A model generated the notes under the pieces. That model saw nothing but the letters and a program-made list of their open reading frames with translations. It was not told the DNA's origin and searched no databases. Source: Bacillota bacterium (lineage in GTDB: Bacteria > Bacillota_C > Negativicutes > JAEYSJ01). Taken from it: a stretch of 5,236 nt of DNA. A program made the translations under genes and the position numbers. How positions within the stretch are numbered: the stretch's first letter is position 1; each line of letters begins with the position of its first letter. Shown here one piece after another: positions 1 through 5,236 of this stretch. Where the stretch lies: the NCBI GenBank assembly GCA_023434855.1, contig JAEYSJ010000052.1, forward strand, positions 1-5,236, in the 5' to 3' direction.

Positions 1-899
1 CCGTAACCCATACCAGGCAGGCAGCCTTGGAGGATTTAGTGGCTTGGGGCCGCCGGGCCCTGCATGTTATGCTGGCCCATGGCACCACCACCTGTGAAAT
101 AAAAAGTGGTTATGGCCTTAATGTGGCCGATGAAATCAAATCACTTCTCGCTATCCAAGAACTAAAACAAGCTCAGCCGGTAGATCTTGTCGCCACCTTT
201 ATGGGGGCTCATGCCGTACCGGCCGATTATCAGGACCGTAAAGCCGACTATGTCCGGTTGGTGTGCCGGGAAATGATTCCGCAAGTGGCCGACAGCAAAC
301 TGGCGGTCTTTTGTGATGTTTTTTGCGAAAACAGCGTTTTCAATCCACAGGAATCCCGGGAAATCCTCGAATGCGGCCAAAGCTACGGACTGCTGCCCAA
401 GATCCATGCCGACGAAATTACCGATACCGGCGGTGCCTGTCTGGCTGCGGAAATAGGAGCGGTTTCAGCCGAGCATCTGATCCATGCCGGTGACGCCGGC
501 CTGGCGGCTATGGCGAAAAGCAGCACCATCGCGGTACTTCTTCCCGGGACATCCTTTTATCTCGGGGAAAGCTTTGCCAAGGCCAAGACGATGATTGAAC
601 TTGGTATACCGGTGGCGGTGGCTACCGATTTTAACCCTGGCTCATGTCCCACCGAATCCTTGCAGCTGCCCATGAATATGGCCTGTCTGAAATATAAGCT
701 TACTCCGGAAGAGGCGCTCACTGCCGTGACTCTCAATGCAGCCGCAGCGCTCAACCGGGCCGGGGATATCGGCAGCATCGAAATTGGAAAACAGGCCGAC
801 CTGGTAATATGGGAGGCTGCTGATCTCGAATTTATCTTTTATCACTGGGGTATCAATCTGGTACGGACCGTTATAAAAAAAGGCGAAAAAGTAATTTAG
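1..899 (+). CDS. hutI: Imidazolonepropionase, 5'-truncated by the window edge
   Basis: Imidazolonepropionase hydrolyses 4-imidazolone-5-propanoate to N-formimino-L-glutamate, the third step of histidine degradation, in the cytoplasm. The frame is open from base 3 (VTHTRQAA, then the codon at 27), so the methionine possible at TTG 27 is internal and the true start lies outside the window. About 298 C-terminal residues are visible of a family usually a little over 400 long. Visible amidohydrolase landmarks are GTTTCEIKSGYGL, FMGAHAVP, KIHADEI (His codon 405-407), AEHLIHA, LLPGTSFYLGE and ATDFNPGS (Asp codon 627-629). The spacing His, Glu+3, His+23, Asp about +74 matches the metal and catalytic residues I recall for Bacillus subtilis HutI (H249, E252, H272, D324). 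The N-terminal HxH metal motif is lost only because the window begins too late. It ends in TAG, 48 bases before the next gene's preferred ATG, which suggests one operon. The family assignment is very secure. Confidence 0.96.
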   Translation, partial: VTHTRQAALEDLVAWGRRALHVMLAHGTTTCEIKSGYGLNVADEIKSLLAIQELKQAQPVDLVATFMGAHAVPADYQDRKADYVRLVCREMIPQVADSKLAVFCDVFCENSVFNPQESREILECGQSYGLLPKIHADEITDTGGACLAAEIGAVSAEHLIHAGDAGLAAMAKSSTIAVLLPGTSFYLGESFAKAKTMIELGIPVAVATDFNPGSCPTESLQLPMNMACLKYKLTPEEALTAVTLNAAAALNRAGDIGSIEIGKQADLVIWEAADLEFIFYHWGINLVRTVIKKGEKVI

Positions 900-930
900 C
901 TCCAAAGTCTATAGGCAATATCTTTACAGT

Positions 931-937
931 GGAAGGG
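931..937 (+). promoter_or_regulatory. Ribosome binding site deciding the cyclodeaminase start
   Basis: The purine run GGAAGGG lies 10 bases before ATG 948 but only 1 base before GTG 939. The GTG is too close to be served by it, so ATG 948 is the better start. Downstream of that ATG the protein begins MLVNLTISEF, which looks like the normal N-terminus of the family. Confidence 0.55.
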
Positions 938-947
938 CGTGAATTAT

Positions 948-1571
948 ATGCTTGTCAATCTCACCATTAGCGAATTCCTTAGTGAAACGGCATCAGTTTC
1001 CCCTGCTCCGGGAGGCGGCAGTGTGGCCGCTTTGGCAGGTGCGCTGGGGGCCGCTTTGTCTTCGATGGTATGCAAACTGTCAACAAGTAAGGATTCCGAG
1101 GCAACTACAGCGCAAATACAGACAATAGCCCGGACGTCGCAGGAATTGATGTCTAGTTTACAAACCGGTATTGACAAAGATACGGAAGCCTTCAATAATG
1201 TTATGGCTGCATTTAAACTTCCTAAAGCCAACGCTGCAGAACAACAGGCAAGATCAACGGCAATTCAACAGGCGATGAAACAAGCCGCCGATGAACCATG
1301 GCGGACGGCGGTCAGTTGTTTAGCGGTCATGAAGGCAGCAGCCGACATACTGAAGACAGGCAACAAAAATGCCGCCAGCGACGCAGCGGTTTCAGGATTT
1401 ATGGCCTATGCGGCTCTGAACGGCGCTGTTTATAATGTAAAGATCAACCTGAAATCCATAAAAGATGTTGAATATGTAGAAAAGATGAAATGCCAGAGTA
1501 GCAGCCTCTTAATTGAAGCAGAACAAATACTTTCGGATTTTCGGCTGCTGGCAAATGAAATAATTGGCTAA
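948..1571 (+). CDS. fchA: Formiminotetrahydrofolate cyclodeaminase / methenyl-THF cyclohydrolase family protein
   Basis: This is a stand-alone member of the FTCD C-terminal (cyclodeaminase) family, 207 residues from ATG 948; GTG 939 would add three residues. The reaction expected is 5-formimino-THF to 5,10-methenyl-THF plus ammonia, in the cytoplasm. Evidence includes the glycine-rich helix SPAPGGGSVAALAGALGAA (residues 18-36), a DKDTEAFNNVMAAFKLPK block (77-93), EPWRTA (116-121) and GNKNAASDAAVSGFMA (138-153), followed by NVKINL (163-168), all in family order and at normal length for the single-domain form. In animals this domain is fused to formiminotransferase; here it is separate. It follows hutI by 48 bases and is closed by a strong terminator, so it is probably the last gene of a hut operon. 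The fchA symbol is also used for methenyl-THF cyclohydrolases of purine- or acetogenic clostridia, so the exact in vivo reaction is inferred from the neighbour. Confidence 0.9.
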   Translation: MLVNLTISEFLSETASVSPAPGGGSVAALAGALGAALSSMVCKLSTSKDSEATTAQIQTIARTSQELMSSLQTGIDKDTEAFNNVMAAFKLPKANAAEQQARSTAIQQAMKQAADEPWRTAVSCLAVMKAAADILKTGNKNAASDAAVSGFMAYAALNGAVYNVKINLKSIKDVEYVEKMKCQSSSLLIEAEQILSDFRLLANEIIG

Positions 1572-1583
1572 CTTTATGACAAG

Positions 1584-1619
1584 AAGGGCAGTTCACAGTG
1601 AACTGCCCTTAATTTTTTT
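1584..1619 (+). terminator. Intrinsic terminator of the hut operon
   Basis: A perfect inverted repeat pairs 1584-1596 (AAGGGCAGTTCAC) with 1598-1610, practically a 12-bp stem with a 3-base loop, followed by AATTTTTTT at 1611-1619. It begins 12 bases after the cyclodeaminase stop. On the minus strand the hairpin is preceded by an A-run but followed only by CTTGTCAT, so it should stop + strand transcription much better than the convergent hydrolase transcript, although the hairpin could still define that transcript's 3' end. Confidence 0.92.
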
Positions 1620-2427
1620 AGCTGCACAAATATTGAACAAAGTAATAGTTGAATCTCTCCAGTTCATCGTAGAATACTCCGTGCCCGCTGCATTCAAAGG
1701 GGAACAATTCGGAGCATTTTATCCGGTGATAGGTTTCCACTGCGGAAGGGAAGGGAACAATTTTGTCATGTACACCATGAAATATGCCTGTCGGTATCTG
1801 GATCTTCTGTAAATCTTTCCGTAAATCCTCATCACGCAGGGAGACAGCACACATGGCAGTGGCGTGCGCGGATGCTTCCAGGCTAAGACTACTTAGCCAA
1901 TTCTTAAACTCGTAACTTACATCATGTACAAAAAATTTATCACCAAAGTCACTGACCATTTTGGGACGGTCGGTATAAGTATCAAATATTATTTTATTAA
2001 CCTCTTCCACCGGGAGGCCGAAAGGATAATTCGGGCGTTGGGTAAAAACAGGTGAAGCTGCCGCTAATAGCGCGAGCTTAGATACTTTGTGGCCGGAATG
2101 CCGGCCCATATACCTTATGGCGATAGCTCCCCCTATGGAAAACCCTACAAGTATTAGATTATCAATGCCAAGGGAATCAATAACTATACGGACATCATCC
2201 GCCAGTCTGTTGTAAGAATATCCTTCCCACGGGTGATCGGATTTGCCAAAGCCCCGTAAATCCATACCGATACATCTGAAGCCATACTTCGGTAGCTCGG
2301 TGAACTGGTATTCAAACATCTTATGGTTTACCGGCCAGCCATGAATAAATAAAACAGGTTTTCCAGTGCCGGGAGCTGAATCATCTACGAAGATCCTTAC
2401 CCCTTTTTCCACCTCAATATAAGGCAC
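1618..2427 (-). CDS. Alpha/beta-fold hydrolase (chloroperoxidase/esterase-like)
   Basis: Complete 269-residue protein with a single alpha/beta hydrolase domain, probably cytoplasmic since no signal peptide or membrane segment is seen. The catalytic elements are in the expected order: oxyanion-hole HGW at 29-31, the GMDLRGFGKSD strand at 54-64, nucleophile elbow GFSIGG with Ser97, acid Asp221 in HGVHDKIVP, and His249 in SGHGVFYDE. Length and the motif pattern resemble the bacterial non-haem chloroperoxidase / arylesterase group, but substrate cannot be read from sequence; ester or lactone hydrolysis is the usual guess. The start is GTG at 2427-2425, chosen because a good Shine-Dalgarno lies 6 bases upstream. 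Its TAA stop (1620-1618) sits inside the T-tract of the hut terminator, so it converges on the hut operon and is divergent from topB. Nothing links it functionally to either neighbour. Confidence 0.9.
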   Translation of the reverse strand: MPYIEVEKGVRIFVDDSAPGTGKPVLFIHGWPVNHKMFEYQFTELPKYGFRCIGMDLRGFGKSDHPWEGYSYNRLADDVRIVIDSLGIDNLILVGFSIGGAIAIRYMGRHSGHKVSKLALLAAASPVFTQRPNYPFGLPVEEVNKIIFDTYTDRPKMVSDFGDKFFVHDVSYEFKNWLSSLSLEASAHATAMCAVSLRDEDLRKDLQKIQIPTGIFHGVHDKIVPFPSAVETYHRIKCSELFPFECSGHGVFYDELERFNYYFVQYLCS

Positions 2428-2433
2428 TATATT

Positions 2434-2440
2434 TCACCTC
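2434..2440 (-). promoter_or_regulatory. Shine-Dalgarno of the alpha/beta hydrolase
   Basis: Read on the minus strand this is GAGGTGA, 6 bases before the GTG at 2427. It supports the GTG as the start; no better ATG with a ribosome binding site is present nearby. Confidence 0.75.
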
Positions 2441-2499
2441 ACTTTCAAACAGTTCTGATATAATGTATTCGAATAGATGTAAAATGGATACAAAGCAAT

Positions 2500-2528
2500 G
2501 CTATATGTGTAGTTCAGGTATAGGTAAA
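2500..2528 (-). promoter_or_regulatory. Weak promoter candidate for the hydrolase
   Basis: On the minus strand TTTACC (2528-2523) and TATAGC (2505-2500) are separated by 17 bases. Each matches the sigma-A-type consensus at four of six positions, and the start point would leave a leader of roughly 65 bases. In such AT-rich DNA this match may be chance; another candidate, TTTACA with a 15-base spacer to TATATC, lies nearer the gene. Confidence 0.25.
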
Positions 2529-2554
2529 AGAACAGATACTGTATGAAAAGTTCG

Positions 2555-2582
2555 GCGACATATCAGCAGAATATGCTATAAT
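2555..2582 (+). promoter_or_regulatory. Extended -10 promoter candidate for topB
   Basis: TGCTATAAT at 2574-2582 is a perfect -10 with the TGn extension. GCGACA at 2555-2560 shares GACA with the -35 consensus at a 16-base spacing. Transcription would begin near 2589, giving a leader of roughly 95 bases before ATG 2685. This is the best + strand promoter in the gap between the hydrolase and topB; a second bare TATAAT at 2459-2464 lacks a good -35. Confidence 0.5.
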
Positions 2583-2684
2583 TTTACTATAGTGGTTTAA
2601 TGAAGTTTTTTACATCGCTACGAGATGCTACCAGTGAGACTATATATTTGCCGAAAAATCAAGCATGGGGGCGGAAATCGCCAA

Positions 2685-4838
2685 ATGAAAAAATTGATTA
2701 TTGCAGAAAAACCATCTGTAGCAAGAAATATTGCTGATGCAATAAATGCGAAAATTAGGAAAGATGGTTTTATTGAAGGAAATGAATATGTAATAACATG
2801 GGCGTTTGGGCATTTGCTACAGTTATATGATTTAAAAGATTATGATCAAGAACTTAAAGGCTGGAAATCGGATTATTTTCCCTATATACCAGGTGAATTT
2901 AAATATAAAATTAAAACTGCTGATAGAAATAAGGACGAAATTGATGCTGGCGCAAAAAAACAAGTTGATACTATTAACAATTTAATTGCGCGCGAAGATA
3001 TAGAAGGGATTATTGCGGCAACAGATGATGATCGGGAAGGACAAATTATTTTTGATGAAATTGCTTTGTATTTAGATGTAAAAAAGCCCATAGAACGATT
3101 ATTGTTAAATGAATGGACAAATGATGAAGTGAAAAAAGGGTTGCAAAACTTGCGATCAAATAGTGAAATGAGTTCGTTACAAGACGCTGGATTTGGGCGA
3201 CAATTGGCAGATTGGCTAATTGGCATTAATCTTACATCTGTTGCTACTGTAAAATATCGTGCTGATGAATCAATAAAAGTTTTAAATATTGGACGGGTTT
3301 TATTGCCAACATTAAAGATTATCTATGATCGGGATCAAGAAATTGAAGCTTTTCAAGAATCCAGTTATTACAAACTGATTGCAGAATTTAAAACTCAGGA
3401 AGATGCCATATTTGAAAGTACCTATTATGAGAATGAACTTGAGAAATTTGAAACAAAAGATAAATTAGCTAAAATTGCCGAAGAATTAGTTGGAAAGGAA
3501 GCACATATTGTAAATAAAACCGTGGAACATAAAAAAGAGTATCCACCGTTATTATTTAACTTATCGAATTTACAAGGTTATATTACTAGTAAGTATAAAG
3601 GCTGGACCTCTGATAAAGTACTGAAAACGGCGCAGACCTTATATGAAAACAAGCTCATTACTTATCCTAGAACGGCGAGTTCAGTTTTAGATGAAAGTTT
3701 AATTGAAAAAGCTGAAAAAGTATTAAATGTTTATAAGAAAGGAGTTTTATATGAAAATGAGATAATTTTTCATACAGCTAAGCGTGTATTTGACAATAAT
3801 AAAGTTGAAAGTCACTCGGCAATTATGCCTACCTATATGGTGCCGAAAACAATTACTCCTGATGAGAAAATTGTTTTTGAAGCAGTTGTCAACCGCTTTC
3901 TTGCGCAGTTTATGCCAGTGGCTGAATATGAAGAAACCGTATTAACCATTAAGGTAGATAGTAATAAAATTGATGGAGTATTTATTAGTAAAGGGAAAGT
4001 AGAATTACAGGATGGATGGAAGAAAATAGAGAATGTAACCTCGAAAGAAATTACTTTGCCCTATGTGGAAGAAAATGACCTCGTAATAGTACATAACAGC
4101 GAAGTTACCGAAGTTAAACGCAAAGCCCCTAAATATCACTCAGAAAAAACTTTGTTGCGAGAGATGGAAACATGTGGGCGTAAATATAAAGACGAAGATT
4201 CCGAAGAGATGATGCTTGCAATATTAAGTGGATTTAGTATTGGAACACCGGCAACCAGGGCAGAAACTATAAAAAAATTAAAAGATATCGGGTATATAAA
4301 AGTACGTGGGAAAAGCTTAGTTTGTACAGAATTAGGTAGAATGATGGTCGAAAAGTTTCCTGTAAAAGAGTTATTTGATCTGGAGTATACAGGGAAACTG
4401 GAGAAAACACTATCCGATATCGAAAAGAAAAAGTACAGCAAATCAGATTTTATAAATATGATGATTGAATTTGTTATAAAATCTGTTAATGATGTCAAAT
4501 GCACAGCTGCTTTTGGGGCGCATGACATTATTCCGGAAGATGTAGAGATATTGGGTTTGTGTCCGGAATGCGGCAGCCCAGTAGTAGAATCTACAAAAGG
4601 ATTTGGCTGTAGTAATTGGAAAAATGGCTGTAAGTTTACTATCTGGAAAGACGATAAGTATATTTCTTCCTTTGATAGAAAAGTATCAACCGACATGGTT
4701 AAGCTATTACTGAAAAATGGACGAGTGGGGTTTCGTGGCTTAAAAAGCAAAAAAGGTAACAAATTTGCTGCATATTTTTATTATTGCAAAGATGAAAATA
4801 CAGGACGATACAATTGGAAAATGGAGTTTATTGACTGA
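2685..4838 (+). CDS. topB: DNA topoisomerase III (type IA)
   Basis: Type IA topoisomerase of 717 residues, near the usual length of bacterial TopB; it cuts one DNA strand through a tyrosine link, relaxes negative supercoils and decatenates single-strand-containing intermediates. The N-terminal Toprim domain starts with IIAEKPSVA (Glu8) and has the acidic motif TDDDREGQ (D114, D116, E118). The active-site tyrosine is Tyr327 in LITYPRT, followed by ESHSAIMPT (His377) and FSIGTPATRAETI (518-528). The C-terminus carries a four-cysteine zinc finger (C626, C629, C642, C649) and a short tail domain. ATG 2685 is chosen because the protein then opens MKKLIIAEKPS as the family does; ATG 2625 would add 20 unrelated residues and has no ribosome binding site. 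A G-rich stretch (2667-2673) precedes the start at 11 bases, not a classical Shine-Dalgarno. The gene is AT-rich (hand count: 16 G+C of 60 at 2821-2880, 22 of 60 at 3001-3060) compared with hutI (33 of 60 at 181-240). It is monocistronic here, with its own promoter and terminator candidates, so transfer from elsewhere is likely. Confidence 0.95.
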   Translation: MKKLIIAEKPSVARNIADAINAKIRKDGFIEGNEYVITWAFGHLLQLYDLKDYDQELKGWKSDYFPYIPGEFKYKIKTADRNKDEIDAGAKKQVDTINNLIAREDIEGIIAATDDDREGQIIFDEIALYLDVKKPIERLLLNEWTNDEVKKGLQNLRSNSEMSSLQDAGFGRQLADWLIGINLTSVATVKYRADESIKVLNIGRVLLPTLKIIYDRDQEIEAFQESSYYKLIAEFKTQEDAIFESTYYENELEKFETKDKLAKIAEELVGKEAHIVNKTVEHKKEYPPLLFNLSNLQGYITSKYKGWTSDKVLKTAQTLYENKLITYPRTASSVLDESLIEKAEKVLNVYKKGVLYENEIIFHTAKRVFDNNKVESHSAIMPTYMVPKTITPDEKIVFEAVVNRFLAQFMPVAEYEETVLTIKVDSNKIDGVFISKGKVELQDGWKKIENVTSKEITLPYVEENDLVIVHNSEVTEVKRKAPKYHSEKTLLREMETCGRKYKDEDSEEMMLAILSGFSIGTPATRAETIKKLKDIGYIKVRGKSLVCTELGRMMVEKFPVKELFDLEYTGKLEKTLSDIEKKKYSKSDFINMMIEFVIKSVNDVKCTAAFGAHDIIPEDVEILGLCPECGSPVVESTKGFGCSNWKNGCKFTIWKDDKYISSFDRKVSTDMVKLLLKNGRVGFRGLKSKKGNKFAAYFYYCKDENTGRYNWKMEFID

Positions 4839-4868
4839 AAAGATGGGATTTTTCTCCGATTTTTATAA

Positions 4869-4909
4869 ACCTCTAAGTTGGTGACAAATACAATTTTGAG
4901 GTGCTTTTT
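4869..4909 (+). terminator. Probable intrinsic terminator of topB
   Basis: ACCTCTAAGTTG (4869-4880) pairs with CAATTTTGAGGT (4891-4902), twelve positions with one T-T mismatch and one G-T wobble around a 10-base loop, followed by GCTTTTT. It lies 30 bases after the topB stop. The stem is moderately stable, weaker than the hut terminator. Confidence 0.6.
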
Positions 4910-4923
4910 AAAATAAGAAGAAG

Positions 4924-4946
4924 GCGGGAAGGCAATGCCTTCCCGC
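4924..4946 (-). terminator. Intrinsic terminator of the minus-strand autotransporter gene
   Basis: GCGGGAAGGCA (4924-4934) and its exact complement TGCCTTCCCGC (4936-4946) form a very GC-rich hairpin of about 10 bp with a 3-base loop. Read on the minus strand it is followed by CTTCTTCTTATTTT (4923-4910), a T-rich tract, and it lies 48 bases past the TAG stop of the gene at the right edge. On the + strand it is followed by ACCAGTACAG, so it does not look like a second topB terminator, though the hairpin may act as a boundary for either transcript. Confidence 0.8.
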
Positions 4947-4994
4947 ACCAGTACAGTGATATATATTGGCTTGGAAATACTAATGTTCAGTATA

Positions 4995-5236
4995 CTAATC
5001 ACCTTTAGCGATCATTTTCTTTAATTCTGCAACTTCATGCTGCAATTGCCGGACTTGTGTTTTCAGATCCTCCATGCTAGTAGCAGCTTCAGTGCTTACC
5101 GGTTTTTTCGACGCGCCGCCAAACTTCCAGGTAAAACCGAGTCGGGCCATTGAGTCGCTGCCGTTCATGGCATAGCCGATATTCATTATTGCAGAATCAT
5201 TAAAGTAGTAGTTGATACCCAGCGCGGTGGCTGAGG
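4995..5236 (-). CDS. C-terminal end of a YadA-like trimeric autotransporter with a coiled-coil tail (partial)
   Basis: The frame is open to the window end, so only the last 79 residues are visible; ATG 5186 is internal. Residues 4-38 alternate in the manner of outer-membrane beta strands: ALGINYYFNDSAIMNIGYA, then SMARLGFTWKFG, which resembles the final strands of the YadA-type membrane anchor, ending in the aromatic residue (Phe38) typical of such barrels. The expected role is surface adhesion by a trimer whose stalk is exported through this anchor. Unlike the classical anchor, the protein continues about 41 residues: a linker rich in Ser, Lys, Thr and Ala, then a helix with hydrophobic residues at L57, V61, L64, V68, L71, I75, an ideal heptad pattern. 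The stop is TAG, followed by a strong terminator. Other outer-membrane barrels are possible because the head and stalk are outside the window. GC content (34 of 60 at 5101-5160) is like hutI, not like topB. Confidence 0.7.
   Translation of the reverse strand, partial: SATALGINYYFNDSAIMNIGYAMNGSDSMARLGFTWKFGGASKKPVSTEAATSMEDLKTQVRQLQHEVAELKKMIAKGD

Noticed and set aside
2091..2106. Perfect 6-bp GC-rich inverted repeat (GGCCGG / CCGGCC) around a 4-base loop
   Set aside because: It lies within the hydrolase coding frame with no T-tract on either side, so it is probably a coding coincidence and not a regulatory site.
2463..2546. A 27-codon + strand open frame with three cysteines (including a CxxC) just after a TATAAT
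   Set aside because: It has no Shine-Dalgarno, its start overlaps the TATAAT itself, and it lies in the AT-rich gap where short frames are expected by chance.
2588..2644. Possible long-range pairing TATAGT...ACTATA and CATC...GATG in the topB leader, considered as a riboswitch
   Set aside because: The stems are short, AT-rich and interrupted, and no known riboswitch core is recognisable.
2625..2684. Upstream ATG that would lengthen TopB by 20 residues
   Set aside because: The extra residues do not resemble a TopB N-terminus, no ribosome binding site precedes the ATG, and the protein from 2685 already starts as the family does.
3735..3765. AAGAAAGGAG followed by ATG at 3751 inside topB, an ideal internal start signal
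   Set aside because: The ATG is out of frame with topB and its frame stops after four codons, so no product of interest is made; it is most likely chance in purine-rich coding sequence.
4136..4762. A 208-residue minus-strand open frame opposite the end of topB
   Set aside because: It is the antisense shadow of a well-conserved topoisomerase, is rich in Ser, Phe and Ile as such shadows are, and shows no recognisable motif.
2440..4995. Search for terminal or direct repeats that would mark topB as a discrete mobile element
   Set aside because: No convincing inverted ends, target duplication or integrase was seen by eye at either border of the AT-rich stretch.

Overview
The window most likely comes from a diderm (outer-membrane-bearing) Firmicute of the Negativicutes, such as a Sporomusa or Pelosinus relative. 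Three things point there: a histidine-utilisation cluster with a stand-alone cyclodeaminase, Gram-positive-looking ribosome binding sites and U-tract terminators, and, at the right edge, the C-terminal end of what looks like a YadA-type trimeric autotransporter, which needs an outer membrane. The lineage is inferred from gene content, not from a marker gene.

Left part (1-1620, + strand): the 3' two-thirds of imidazolonepropionase (hutI, cut by the window start) is followed after a short gap by a complete stand-alone formiminotetrahydrofolate cyclodeaminase of the FTCD C-terminal family (fchA-like). Together they serve histidine breakdown: HutI makes N-formimino-L-glutamate, a formiminotransferase (not in this window) would move the formimino group to tetrahydrofolate, and the cyclodeaminase releases ammonia to give methenyl-THF. 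A strong intrinsic terminator (1584-1619) closes the operon.

Middle (1618-2684): a complete alpha/beta hydrolase is encoded on the minus strand, converging on the hut operon, with its stop codon inside the T-tract of the hut terminator. It starts from GTG with a good Shine-Dalgarno. The 257-base gap between it and the next gene holds divergent promoter candidates and no convincing gene.

Right part (2685-4946, + strand): a complete, clearly AT-richer type IA topoisomerase III (topB) with Toprim, catalytic tyrosine and a C-terminal zinc finger. Its composition differs from both flanks and suggests acquisition by transfer. Two opposing terminators (4869-4909 for topB, 4924-4946 for the minus-strand gene) separate it from the autotransporter end (4995-5236, minus, cut by the window end). 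That protein carries an unusual coiled-coil tail after the beta-barrel anchor.

I see no CRISPR array, tRNA, rRNA, insertion sequence or integrase. The most unusual items are the compositional island around topB and the coiled-coil tail on the autotransporter; neither amounts to a clear new system on sequence alone.
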